NCBI RefSeq assembly: GCF_001186125.1
Contig: NW_014040539.1
Span: forward strand, 216,069-240,670
Reading direction: 5' to 3'
DNA: 24,602 bases
DNA from: Sphaeroforma arctica JP610
Lineage: Eukaryota > Opisthokonta > Ichthyosporea > Ichthyophonida
Made by a program: the position numbers and the translations under genes. Positions 11,272 through 21,180 of this stretch are shown here, piece by piece (within the stretch, counting starts at the first letter, position 1; each line of letters begins with the position of its first letter). The notes beneath the pieces were generated by a model. The model was not told where the DNA came from. It ran no database searches and saw nothing but the letters and a program-made list of their open reading frames with translations.

Positions 11272-11298
11272 TTTTCGAGGGTCCGAGACCCTCGAAAA
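11272..11298. repeat. 12-bp-arm hairpin, loop 3
   Basis: TTTTCGAGGGTC (11272-11283), loop CGA, then GACCCTCGAAAA (11287-11298) form a perfect inverted repeat able to make a tight hairpin. Its role is unknown. It is not followed by a T-run on either strand. Confidence 0.7.
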
Positions 11299-11600
11299 GT
11301 TGACCTCGATATAATAAATTTTCATATTTCACAAGGTTCGCTCATTGGTCCACAACTATATTGAGTCAACTATATCGGTGAACTATTTTTCGGTTATACG
11401 GGCCCTCCCTTACGTAGCTATTGGCAGAGAATATGGTTCCACGCAAAAAAAAAAGGACCGTTCTATGAGTTCTGATTGGTCCAGACGTTGGTACAAGTCA
11501 AAGCAGGTGGAACCACTCCAGGTAGAGGCCCAAGTACGTATATTCGAGAGCACACCTCTTATGAACGGAGTGTGAATGGGGTTTTTATTTTATCTTCCAG

Positions 11601-11614
11601 TCGAAACATGTCTT
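11601..11614 (+). other. Probable start of an upstream RetSat exon running into the gap
   Basis: The sequence before it, TTTTTATTTTATCTTCCAG (ending 11600), is a textbook polypyrimidine tract plus acceptor. The 14 bases that follow can be read as S-K-H-V-(L/F). That resembles the G-K-R-V-L-V-L-E beta strand at the end of the FAD-binding Rossmann motif in RetSat/CrtI proteins. The match is short, so this is an inference from position, frame and acceptor quality. The exon is lost in the N run. Confidence 0.4.
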
Positions 11615-11634
11615 NNNNNNNNNNNNNNNNNNNN
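11615..11634. other. Assembly gap (20 N)
   Basis: Twenty N lie at 11615-11634. A round number such as this may be a placeholder of unknown true length. It falls where the N-terminal exons of the RetSat-like gene are expected. Confidence 1.
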
Positions 11635-11797
11635 AACGTATCCATATTTATACATTTATAAATTGCTATATTTTTGTATTTGGTACGTACACGGTTATAT
11701 CTATACACTTATATACATATGTATGTCTATTTATGCCTACTTTATCTTTTGAATGTTCATAAATAACTGTATAACAAAAAACTGAATGTCGATTGAG

Positions 11798-13176
11798 TTC
11801 TGCGATTGCCGATTAGACTGGGTTGAGAAGGGCCTGGGCTATCATCACGCAGAGTCACTTGTTGTCCAAGTATAAGATATAGGTTGTATTTGTACTGTTG
11901 GGTATAGAGTGTCTACTTTACATGTGCTCTGTAGACCCTCGGCAAACCGAGCTGCTGAATGCTAACTGTGACGGTCATCTTGGTCGGACAGAAGTGAAGG
12001 TTCCCACGGAGCTGCTATGATATATTCGATGTGAGCATGCTTGTATTAGATGCATATTTCAGACTAATGCTATCTTAACGCATACGTGAGATCATGTATG
12101 TTCCTGTGAACTATCTGTATATCGCTCATATACTCGCACCTTTGTGTGTGTATTGGACGGTTGTTCATGAGGAAGCAGGGCTAGCTGTGTCGGGTTCACT
12201 GGGTGCTACTTCTCTACCACTACTGTGCAATAAGCCACATCGACTGCAAGCTGCGTAGAACAAGCCAGTATGTCCAACTAGTGAAACACACCGCCAAATG
12301 CCCTCACTCTGCTGAATTGTACTCTGTCCTCTATTCATTAATACTGAACTGTATAATAACATCGCTCTGTCTGTTATTGAATCCGTACCATCTGATCCGT
12401 ACGGCTGTATGCAATCATAGGTGGGCTGGAGTGGAGGGCGTGATGCTGTGTACATGTGCAAAGGCTTCAAGCAACTGCGAAGCCATCTGTGCGGACAGTT
12501 CCCCAAGGAGAAGGACGCTATATACAAGTACTTTGACGAAATCTTCCAGGCGTCTAAGGTATATAAGTGTAAACGTATTGATATAGATAGGAATGATCGC
12601 ATGGGTGTACCGAATGATTGATCATGTTTGTCTAAGTGTGCACGAGACTTTCCTTCCTATCTCTTGTAATGACGGATCGTACAATGCCGAGCTGCGAAGA
12701 GAAACAGAAACGGGGGTTTACACAAGCCTTGTAGAAGCGATTCCCTCTTTAATTGTCTAGCATGCGCTTGTGCTGCGCACTCTTCTTATTGGACACTTCC
12801 GTTTGTCTCTTATACGTGCGCATCATACTAATCCTCTATGTACATGTATATCTGATGACATGATCATTTGCCTATACTTTGGTCATCATACGCTCCCTCT
12901 ACGTACGTGTATATCTGATGATTTGACTACACTTCGACCATCAGGGTGCTAAGGCCATGATTATGATGAAGATCATGCCAAACTTTATCTATTCCAAGTG
13001 CGCTGAGTACTTCGATAAGCTCTACGGAGAATACGGCACACGAAGTGTCATAGATGTCATGCAGGAGTGCGGACTCTCTAATGAAACGATTGGCATGGTA
13101 TGTATGTGCGTATAGTGTACTTAGCCAAATATACAAACAAACAACACACACACACACACACTTATATATATATATG

Positions 13177-13214
<38 letters not shown>

Positions 13215-16200
13215 TGATATATTTATATATCCATCTATGTATCTATATGTGAATGTAATATATATTTGTACATTTGTATATTTGTATAATTATATGTAGA
13301 TACATAGATACATATGCATATACATAGACACACATGCATACATAGGTTTGGATGATTTGTGTGCGTGAATTATCACGGATATCGCTATAGAGCTCTCCGA
13401 TAAAACAGTCACATTGAGAAGTGTCTATGTGGGTGTGTCGCATATAGTCTTCTTAAGCCAACTCATATGACTGCGTATCTAGTTGGGTGAAAGCATCCGC
13501 ACAATGCGAGCGTGTTTATGTGTCTCGTGAAGTCTTTTTGTCCAGCCAAGAAGTCAGTCTACATCACCGCGATGCATTCATGCGGGGACAAACACATACA
13601 TGGCGCCCAAGGAAGCGCCGTGTATTACATCAGGCGTGAGATATTCCATTCACGTGTGTGTTTGATAAAGTAGGTAACATTCGTTTCATGGAGTGTATGT
13701 GCCAACATTCAGCGATGATGAGTTTGGCTCTTAAGGGGATTGTCTGCTGTATTCTCCGAGAAACTCACACCCACCCGGCTCGCCAATCAAATCACTTGTA
13801 TAGTGCTCGTGTTGTGCTGCTTTCATATAAAGCCCCAATGTAACATCTTTCCGCCCACACAAATGTCCGCATAGTGCTCGTGTTTTGGTGCTTTCATATA
13901 AAGCCTGAGTATATCAACTTTTAAGCCTTGAGTATATGAATCATGATTTGGACCAAAACATATCCGAAGTAGCTCAGATGGGAGAGCATTCGACTGAAGA
14001 TCGAAAGGCACCAAGATCGATACTTGGCTTCGGCAGATTTTTTTTTGAAAGATTTTTTTTTCCATGGTTGCTTAATAGCTCTAAGCAAATGAATGACTGT
14101 GTGCAGCCATTTGACCTCTTATACAGCAAACATGACCCCCCAGAGATTAGAATTGTCGTTAATGAGTAGTCAATATTTGTCAACTAAAATATATGCCAGG
14201 TAGAAGTGTGAGCCTTCAGACAGCAGACATGAGCCATATAACAGCAGACCATGTAGTATCCGTCTTAGACTTGCCATCAACGAGTAGTCGATATTTCACA
14301 ACCAAAATATATTCCAGGTAGAAGTGTGTTGATCGGTATATATACGCCTATAAAATGTGACCAGGCCCGCTATATGACTATCTATCGTCAAGGATGGCTG
14401 TATATAGTAAGTATCATCATTTGCTTCAGTGTGTATTTTACTTGGATTTATCCTCAACGTATACACACCAGCACCATTGCACAAAGGGTTCTACCTACTC
14501 TTACTATATCAAACAACCTTCATACCATCACGCGAACATAAAGACGTGCCTAAGAGTCTCTCTACTTGCCCGTTTCAGCTCACCTACAACTGGGGCGACT
14601 TCGGAACGCTGCCGTCCAAAGCACCGTTTCTTCTGCACGCTTTGCATATCATGCATTGGATGAAGGGTGGATGGTTCCCAGTGCATGGACCAGGTATTAG
14701 TGTTCATACGAGCGATTTATAGCTGTCACGCGTGGATATACATATTCATGCATACGTAGCTATACCTGAGATTCCCAGTGCATGGACCAGGTACTGGTGC
14801 TCATACGAGTGATTTATAGCTGTCACGCGTGTGTATACATATGCATGCATATGTAGCCATACTTGAGATTCCCAGTGCGTGGACCAGGTATTGGTGTTCA
14901 TACGAGTGATTTATAGCTGTCATGCGTGGATATACTTATGTGTGCATATGTAGCTATACTTGAGGTTCGCTGCTTCTAGCCCTCCCCCACCCTTCTATAC
15001 TCCCGCTCCCCACCTTACTCCCTTAAGATTGGGTGAGTCATTTGGGGGCAGGTGAAAAGCCTGTGGTATACTTTTCAAACCCGAAAGCGTTGAGTATGTG
15101 AGCTTCCTTCTGCTATTGAACTAATACGCTTTTGAAGTTTCCGTTCAAATTCTTGCCAGTTGTATACAATGAAGTTGCGTTTCCTTCTCATGTTGAGCAT
15201 GTCTTTTATTGTAGGAAAGGAAAGCATAAAATTATGACAAACTGTTCTATTGTCAATATGAAACTCTGTGCGTAGCCCACTCAAGTAGAGTATAAACAGA
15301 TAGGTTGTAGATGATCTAGGCGTGGTGTGTGATATTAGCTCGTTGATTGTCCAAAGACCTTTAATGCGTAGTTAAGTTAAGTACTGATACTGTCCTGTGC
15401 ATAGGCCACTGAAGTAGAGTATAAACAGATAGGGTGTAGATGATCTAGGCGTGGTGTATATTCATAGCTCGTGGATGGTCAAAAGACCTTTAATGCGTAG
15501 TGAGGTAAAGTACTGACTGCGTGCTGTGGGGATGTGGTTCGGCTATCTAGAGCATAGATACCATTAAGCTGTGATGTAGAAGTAGGTGTTGTCTTTACAA
15601 ACGGCTCGGGTGAGGTTTCAAATGCGGTATTCGCTGAAGGGTTTAGGGTTTTTAACCCTTGCATATACAGGCCATGTTTTAGGGGTTTTTAGGGTTTAGG
15701 GTTCTGCACACACCTTAATACAGGCACACACGTAATGGTGTAGAACGTAGGACCCCAACCGCAGGTGATAAATCGGTGCTCCATACATCACTGATTGTGC
15801 ACTGTGTCATATGCCGGTTCGTATGTTGCCTTGTGTACATTCTGTACACCACTGATTATGCACTGTGTCATATGCCGGTTCGTATGTTGCCTTGTGCACA
15901 TCCTGCACACACCACTGATCATGCACTACGCCCTCGCCCGACTACACAGAACAAATCGCGATTACCATCCTGCCCACCATTGAGAAGCCTGGCGGCAAAT
16001 GCTTTGTCAACGCCCGAGTGTCTGAGATTGTGCTGGATAAGAGTGGGGGGGTGGAGGGCGTGCTCATGAACAAGGGTCTCTTCATACCCACCACTAGGGT
16101 TGTCTCCGGAGTGGGGGCGTACAACACGTACACCAAGCTGCTCAGTGACAAGGCCACACTACCACCCCAGGTGAGTAGATTGGGTAAAGGCGGTAGTATC

Positions 16201-18469
16201 CGTGGGTGTTGGGTGTCGGGTGTGTATGTACATTTGTTGTAGCTTGTTGTTGTGTGTATGTGCACTTGTTGTAACTTGTTGTTGGGAATAGAGTTTGTGG
16301 TGGAGTTGCCTGGCATCTCAGTAGCCAAGACTGTACCTGGAATGTGGTCATGCAACAGAATACCTGCGTCATGCCCCCGCAGTAAACGGTCAAGACTTCC
16401 ACCCCAGATGAGATGTTCTTGTACATTCGTGGCATGGTTGTGTGCTGTGCGTGTACTGTTGTATGTATTGAACGTATATGTAAACCCTAATGTTTGTGCC
16501 CTCTGTGTGTACTGTTGTATGTGTTGTAGGTATGCGTACATATGAGTTGTGCGAAGTAGTATTTATCTTTTATTTTTTGCATTTAGAGGTCGCCATGCAT
16601 ACAATCAAGGTCGTACACAAGACGGGGGCAAAAGGAGTCCAACCCACACAGCTCAGGTACAGGGCGTTAAAATGTCTGAAACTTACGAGATAATGGTTAT
16701 GGACAGGCGAGTAGAACAAATTTGGTGTCTGTGTTGTACGGTTACACGAGCAATTGCTTTGATTCAACATTTCTTTTCCTTCAGTGGAATAGGCGCATAC
16801 AGCTATCGCGGGAGGGCCTGAGATACATCGTATAGGTGCCGTGGAGAACTACCTACACAATACAATATGATGCACCCCAACTGCATCACTCCGACCATTG
16901 CTGTCCTTCCCAAAACACGGGGCGTTTAACCAACCAAACTCAACTCAAAACACCACACAGATCCGAGATACCCGCAACGCCCTGACCTCGCAAGAGCTGC
17001 CTCTGGGCGGTACCATGATGTCACTCTTCATCGGGTTGGAAGGGACTGTGGAGAGTCTGGAGGTGCCCAAGCACAACAAGTGGGTATTCCCGACTTGGGA
17101 TCACGACGCAAACCAGAAACGCCAGGATGACGAGGGCCTGGATGCACCTTTTCCGGTCGTGTAAGTGTGTGTTGGTGTTGCGAGGTTAAAGGGAGGCGCT
17201 TGCTGATGGGTGTGTCCGTACCCCTGCGGTGTTGATGATTCTGGTGTGATATTGGATGGCCATGATCAGATAGGCAATGCATACGCTATATACTCACTTT
17301 GTATGGAAGTGTCAAATCATACTGCGGTTAGGCTATATCGGTTCCCGTGCATTAGGAATGAGGCGATGTGCGGGGCAGATCATAATCCTTGTACTCTTGA
17401 TCGATAGGTGAACTACAGTCGTTCATTAGAATACGACTACTCGTCAACACAAGGATGCGCCTATTGCGCTCAATACACAGGCCACAGATCCTCACATGTG
17501 TGTCCTTAACTGTGCATTACCATGTATCGGTACTGTCTGTTCTCGCCTTGAATACTCTCCGTTTCATGTCTCTATCTGTGAACTACTAATGGTAATACAT
17601 GTACATACCCTGAATAATTGCAGGTATCTTTCCTTCTCGTGTGCGAAGGATCCCAAGTGGGCCGAAAAGTACCCCGACACCTGCGTCGCGGAAGTGCTGG
17701 CACCCATCCCATATAGGTATGATGAAATGTTGTCACATGGCTGATCCAAAGCGCTGTATACATAAGATTGTATTTGCATTCTATTGATTCGATGTGTAGA
17801 TTTTGAGGACATTTAGCTGGCTCACGTACATGCGTGCCTGTTATTTTAATAAATCGGTAGGAAGGTTGACATGGTAGAAATAAGCCGCAGTCACTCAAAC
17901 CGTACATCCCGTTGTATTCACCTTTTAAAAGCATGTTCGAAGAGTTCGAGAAGTCCGTACACAAGAAGCGAAATGACAGCTACGACGCGCTCAAAGAGGT
18001 GTTCCAGGAGAAGATGATGGATGTTGTGTACAAACGGTTGCCTCAGTTTAAGGGCAAGGTTAAGTATGTGAACCTCGGATCCCCCCTCACCAATAACCAC
18101 TACTACAACACGCACAAAGGGGAGGTGTACGCCTTGGACCACTCGCTGGTACGCTTCTCCGTGCACAACCAGAAGAACAGACTGCGGCCGACTACCGAGA
18201 TCAGGGGCTTGTATCTGACGGGACAGGATGTATTCATGTGCGGCATTATGACGGCTATGTATTCCGGCGTTATGACTGTAGCTAGCATGTCCTGGATGGC
18301 TTTGTTCAAGAACTTAGATATTCTGCTGCGCAGGGTTCCGTCCGTGTACGGTGAGACGCGAGTGAAATCGGACGGGAACGAATATGGTGTGCTGAAGGAT
18401 AGTGCCGTGTTCAAGATACTGATGGTGGTAATCTTCGCTATGCTGTTTCGGGCGCTTCTCGTAGGGTAG
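11798..18469 (+). CDS. RetSat-like FAD oxidoreductase (all-trans-retinol 13,14-reductase family), N-terminus missing
   Basis: A multi-exon gene. Exons by homology, frame and GT-AG sites are 11798-11869 (tentative 5' end), 12421-12558, 12945-13097, 14579-14693, 15950-16170, 16961-17160, 17624-17716 and 17932-18469 (stop TAG), giving about 509 residues. All junction phases agree. By recall it matches vertebrate RETSAT in order: an RLDW segment; the YMCKGFKQL...FPKE helix; MIMMKIMP; LHIMHWMKGGWFPV (vertebrate MKGGFYP); PTIEKPGGKC; SGVGAYNTY; AKDPKW; GSPLTN; and the C-terminal FAD motif GLYLTGQDVFMCGIMTA, followed by a hydrophobic tail (VFKILMVVIFAMLF) that may anchor it in a membrane. The family reduces retinol or isomerises/desaturates carotenoids; the substrate here is unknown. 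The Rossmann GxGxxG exon, about 100-150 residues in relatives, is not seen and may lie in the gap or further upstream. The introns hold tandem repeats and a tRNA. Confidence 0.88.
12821..12944 (+). repeat. Intronic tandem duplication, 2 copies of about 60 bp
   Basis: CATCATAC...TGTATATCTGATGA... occurs at 12821 and again at 12884 (period 63). The second copy ends at CATCAG, whose AG (12943-12944) is the acceptor of the next RetSat exon. The acceptor therefore lies at the repeat boundary. Confidence 0.75.
13144..13211. repeat. (CA)n followed by (TA)n microsatellite
   Basis: About nine CA units (13144-13161) run into a long, once-interrupted TA tract. This lies in the 1481-bp RetSat intron (13098-14578). 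Confidence 0.95.
13801..13935 (+). repeat. Intronic tandem duplication, 2 copies, period 71
   Basis: TAGTGCTCGTGTT...CTTTCATATAAAGCC is found at 13801 and at 13872. It lies just upstream of the tRNA-Phe-like gene in the same intron. Confidence 0.75.
13963..14035 (+). tRNA. tRNA-Phe (anticodon GAA), possibly degenerate, inside a RetSat intron
   Basis: It folds as a 73-nt tRNA. The D stem is GCTC/GAGC, the anticodon stem TTCGA/TCGAA with loop CTGAAGA (anticodon GAA, 13996-13998), the T stem CCAAG/CTTGG, and the discriminator A. A run of nine T follows at 14038-14046, a strong Pol III terminator. Oddities: the first acceptor pair is T-C instead of G-C (the other six pair), and the T loop reads ATCGATA, losing the usual T54. 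Both weaken confidence that it is functional. It sits in sense orientation in the 13098-14578 intron. Confidence 0.82.
14108..14333 (+). repeat. Intronic tandem duplication, 2 copies, period 118
   Basis: The core GAGTAGTC.ATATTT...CCAGGTAGAAGTGTG is found from 14164 and again from 14282. The similarity extends upstream through AGCA.ACATGA-like sequence. It lies directly downstream of the tRNA-Phe-like gene. Confidence 0.7.
14675..14965 (+). repeat. 3 x 97 bp tandem repeat spanning an exon end and splice donor
   Basis: Copies start at 14675, 14772 and 14869, exactly 97 bp apart. Each begins TTCCCAGTGC.TGGACCAG, then GTA. In copy 1 this is the last 19 bases of the RetSat exon 14579-14693 and its donor GT (14694). 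Copies 2 and 3 repeat the same exon tail and donor inside the intron. Each is preceded by GAG, which could act as an acceptor. Confidence 0.92.
15266..15523 (+). repeat. Intronic tandem duplication, 2 copies, period 129
   Basis: CTGTGC.TAG.CCACT.AAGTAGAGTATAAACAGATAG...CCTTTAATGCGTAGT occurs at 15266 and 15395. The copies differ by small substitutions. It lies in the RetSat intron 14694-15949. Confidence 0.85.
15638..15704 (+). repeat. Interstitial telomere-like tract (TTTAGGG-type, degenerate)
   Basis: GGGTTTAGGGTTTTTAACCC and, after a short spacer, TTTTAGGGGTTTTTAGGGTTTAGGG. These are a few TTTAGGG-like units with variants plus one inverted CCCTTAAA-like part, lying within an intron. Confidence 0.6.
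15789..15935 (+). repeat. Intronic tandem repeat, about 2.3 copies, period 61-63
   Basis: CACTGATT.TGCACTGTGTCATATGCCGG begins at 15789 and 15850, with a partial third copy at 15913. It runs almost up to the acceptor at 15949 of the next RetSat exon. Confidence 0.85.
16220..16530 (+). repeat. GT-rich short duplications in the RetSat intron 16171-16960
   Basis: Two copies of GTGTGTATGT.CA.TTGTTGTA.CTTGTTGTT have a period of about 32 (16220, 16252). A later pair, GTGTACTGTTGTATGT, lies near 16450 and 16507. These look like small local duplications. Confidence 0.55.
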
Positions 18470-18573
18470 GGAGATAAAATATCAATGTGAGCAATACATT
18501 CTCATATTCTATCTGTATTTATCTAATTTGGCTTGCACTGATTGCTAGTCTTTAATTGACGTATCAGATTTCA

Positions 18574-18579
18574 AATAAA
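18574..18579 (+). promoter_or_regulatory. Likely polyadenylation signal AATAAA of the RetSat-like gene
   Basis: A canonical AATAAA lies about 105 bp after the stop codon and before the tRNA-Ile gene. It is the expected place for 3'-end processing; its use is inferred. Confidence 0.5.
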
Positions 18580-18714
18580 CTGCCACGATTCACAAGGATT
18601 ATGTTTACGCACACAGAATACTCGGATGTTTCCTGAATATCTTCAATACGACTATTGGCAAGCTACAATATACGTGCATGATAGATATATATTAAAATAC
18701 TTGTCTGTTTCTCG

Positions 18715-18788
18715 TCTCTGTTAACTCAGTTGGTTAGAGTGCGGACCTAATAAGTCCGAAGTCACCAGTTCGAGCCTGGTACGGAGAA
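18715..18788 (+). tRNA. tRNA-Ile (anticodon AAT)
   Basis: A full 74-nt cloverleaf. The acceptor is TCTCTGT/ACGGAGA (one G-T pair), the D stem ACTC/GAGT, and the anticodon stem CGGAC/GTCCG with loop CTAATAA (anticodon AAT). The T stem is ACCAG/CTGGT with a canonical TTCGAGC loop, and the discriminator is A. A T5 Pol III terminator is at 18791-18795. A-box (TAACTCAGTTGG) and B-box sequences are intact, so it looks functional. Being CCA-less, it is a typical eukaryotic nuclear tRNA gene. Confidence 0.95.
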
Positions 18789-19302
18789 TATTTTTCAATA
18801 TTATTTGGGGCGGCAATTGGGCCAATTTCAGAGCGGTATAAATATGTTCTTCAAATATGCGTTTGTAATGGAAACATAGCCCTCTAAAAAGACAGGAAAG
18901 CATTTTCTCAATTTGTGTCGTAATTGTATCGATAAGTATTGTTGCTGCATATGTATCTGTCTTTCAGTTTTATTATTAGGGTCGTCCTTAACGGCAAGGT
19001 AAAGTGGTGCCACCGCATGTCGGAAGCAAGTGACTACACAAGCCTCCACCACTTTAGTCTTATTATGTACCAATGGCCTCCAATGTAATCGTCACTAGAC
19101 CTTCGTCTATTGACTACCATTGTATTTTACTAGCTCTGCAGGTGCGCTGTCCTTTCGTCAAGTGCTTGATATCGCGCAAGCCACCCTTCATTTTAGCTAC
19201 TGTGTTGTCTATTCGTTAACCGAGCCTCGCATTAACTCTTGGTGATAGTGCGAAGCGTCGTACTAAATTATTAAATTATCACATATTCCCAACGTGAGGT
19301 GG
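18789..19302. other. Stretch with no recognised gene
   Basis: An 81-codon open run on the - strand (18828-19073) has no recognisable motif. A 26-codon run near 19100-19190 (- strand, MKGGLRDIKHLTKGQR) also has none. Nothing firmer is seen. Confidence 0.4.
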
Positions 19303-19821
19303 TCAGCATTTTTTTACATGACGAGATGTGACTACCCATTTGATGACAGCGGATACTATTCGTTTGCAACTTTTGCGCAATTTAGGCGGGTTTTCGGCCA
19401 TGAAATACCTTAGCTCAACTTCAATGTTTGCATTGTCTTTCAGATGCGATCCATCATATTCATCGTCGTGGCCAATGTCTACAGGTAGGATTGTAGCACC
19501 CAGACAGTCTACAACCCGTATCTGCGGTGAGTTGCTGGATGGATGATATGTGTATGTCCAAGAACTACCATTATGAAAGCTGCCAATGCGATCTCGGAGG
19601 TCAACACTACTATACTCTTGTGTGGGCATTACCATTTCTGACCCGTGCATAACCTTCAACATTTTTGAGGGCATTGTACAGGATTGACTTGGGTGTCCAA
19701 GTCTGCTTGCGAAGTCTTGATCGGCTTCAAAGCGAGATTCGATACAGCGCGCAGAAGGACTCGGATTGGTCATCACTGGTTGAGTTGAGGATTGCTTACC
19801 TTTGTGTTTTTTAATTTGCAT
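19303..19821 (-). CDS. Orphan ORF, 172 residues, function unknown
   Basis: This is the longest open frame between the tRNA-Ile gene and the right-end LTRs. The start chosen is the first Met (MQIKKHKGKQ). The protein has a basic, Ser/Thr-rich head, a middle with Tyr/Ser/Pro, an acidic segment (GHDDEYDGSHLKDN) and a basic tail (KLRKSCKRIVSAVIKW). No signal peptide, membrane segment or known motif is seen. It could be a single exon of a larger - strand gene, an orphan gene or an old transposon fragment. In about 60% AT DNA a frame of this length is unlikely but not impossible by chance. Confidence 0.35.
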   Translation of the reverse strand: MQIKKHKGKQSSTQPVMTNPSPSARCIESRFEADQDFASRLGHPSQSCTMPSKMLKVMHGSEMVMPTQEYSSVDLRDRIGSFHNGSSWTYTYHPSSNSPQIRVVDCLGATILPVDIGHDDEYDGSHLKDNANIEVELRYFMAENPPKLRKSCKRIVSAVIKWVVTSRHVKKC

Positions 19822-21180
19822 CCTGCACTCTAGTTGCCAATGGATGAGTGTGGAAAAATTATCTTGTGAGCGGAATATATGTTGAAAATTAAAAAAAGCT
19901 ATGTCAGAATGGAAATATTACGAATGTACAACAAGAGAAGAGCTAAATACGCTTCCATCGAATTCAATATTCTTCAAGTATTGAGGTAAATATAGTATTT
20001 TTTTGCAAATTACAGGCTCTCCAGCCTCCGCAATAAGCCGCATTGCGGCATATTGCGGCATCTACTATCCACTTATCCTCTACTAGGTTTTTAGAGTGGC
20101 TGCTCAAAAGACTATAGAGAGTAGAGGAGAGTGAAAACCGACTCATCACAATTCACATAGCACTGATAGCAGTCTTATGAATCTACTCACATTTTAAAGG
20201 CATTCCGAAGGCCTGATCAGTTGATCACAGGACACACCGACTCAGTGCGAGTCTGTCAGACTGTGAGACTGTCAGACTGTGAGTGTGTGACAGTGTGACA
20301 GTGATCAGTGATCCACTGATCCCTGACCTTGGGGCTTGGCCGCTGCTTCACTACTCTTGTGAACACAAGTCTTGACTCACTGCACAGTGCACAGAGCACA
20401 TACTGAGGAAGTGAGTGAGTACTGACTACACACTAATGACTACTCAGACTTCAGACTTGTGTTGGGAGTTGAGAGTTGGGTACTTGAGCTACTCAGTAAT
20501 ATATCTAAAGGTATGCTTGTTGACAAATTAGTGCACCGATATATAAACGTACTTGCGCTCATCCGGACCCAGGGCCTTGTTTTGTATTTTATTGACATCA
20601 AATTAAGCAAACTTAAAGAGTATATATATTATTTTATAAAAAGAAAAGAAAAACTATCTCACAGGAGGAAATAAACACACCTTTTTTGAAGAAGGTGGTC
20701 GACCGAGAGTCAGGACTCCACTAAATTTTGGACTTTGAACTTTGGACTTTGGACTTTGGAGGCCCTGGCGCACGCGGTCTGCTTTCTGAAATCTGAAATC
20801 TTGTGTGGGGGACAAACCGAAAACGGAAAATGTCGCAGACTCTCGGACTCGGAGACTCGAAGTCGCAACATATATATTTATGTTTGTTTTTGTCTTTTAT
20901 TATATATTTTTATAAAATTAAAATAATAATAAACATTTGTTTTTATGTAGCCTTCTATTTTTTTTAGTCCTTTGAGACTTCGAGACTTGAGAGATGAAAG
21001 TCTGTGACGGTTTGACCTCTCTTGTTTTAGACAAATGTTTCAACAAAAAAAACCCCCCCTGTTTTTCTATTTTTAAAAACGAGCAAACCAAAAACAAAGA
21101 AGAAGACGGAGTCAATGGGTAATGTCATTGACTCTTTAGAGTTATTCATTACTATTTTTTAGAGATCACTCTATCTTTCA
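19822..21180. other. Non-coding, low-complexity region
   Basis: No gene is recognised. From 20230 to 20480 the sequence is built of shuffled short words (GTCAGACTGTGA, CAGTGATCA, GACTCA). At 20726-20760 there are several TTTGGAC units. Poly-purine and poly-pyrimidine runs are common from 20600 to 21060. Confidence 0.6.

Larger units (their letters stand above)
11042..11614. other. Gene-poor stretch before the assembly gap
   Basis: This contains short open runs in several frames (for example 11055-11258 and 11345-11575), none matching a known family. It holds the hairpin at 11272-11298. A long pyrimidine tract ending in CAG at 11600 looks like a splice acceptor for an exon that runs into the gap. 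Confidence 0.5.

Noticed and set aside
11476-11614. Short + strand frame with PGRGPSTYIRE, vaguely like exosome CSL4/RRP4 N-termini
   Set aside because: Only a few scattered residues agree, there is no start codon, and the better reading of the region is an intron ending at the acceptor at 11600.
15942-16541. 199-codon - strand frame rich in Thr/His/Tyr
   Set aside because: It is antisense to RetSat exon 15950-16170 and to GT-rich intron duplications, so its length comes from repeat composition.
17572-17964. 130-codon - strand frame
   Set aside because: It overlaps well-supported RetSat exons in the opposite strand and has no motif.
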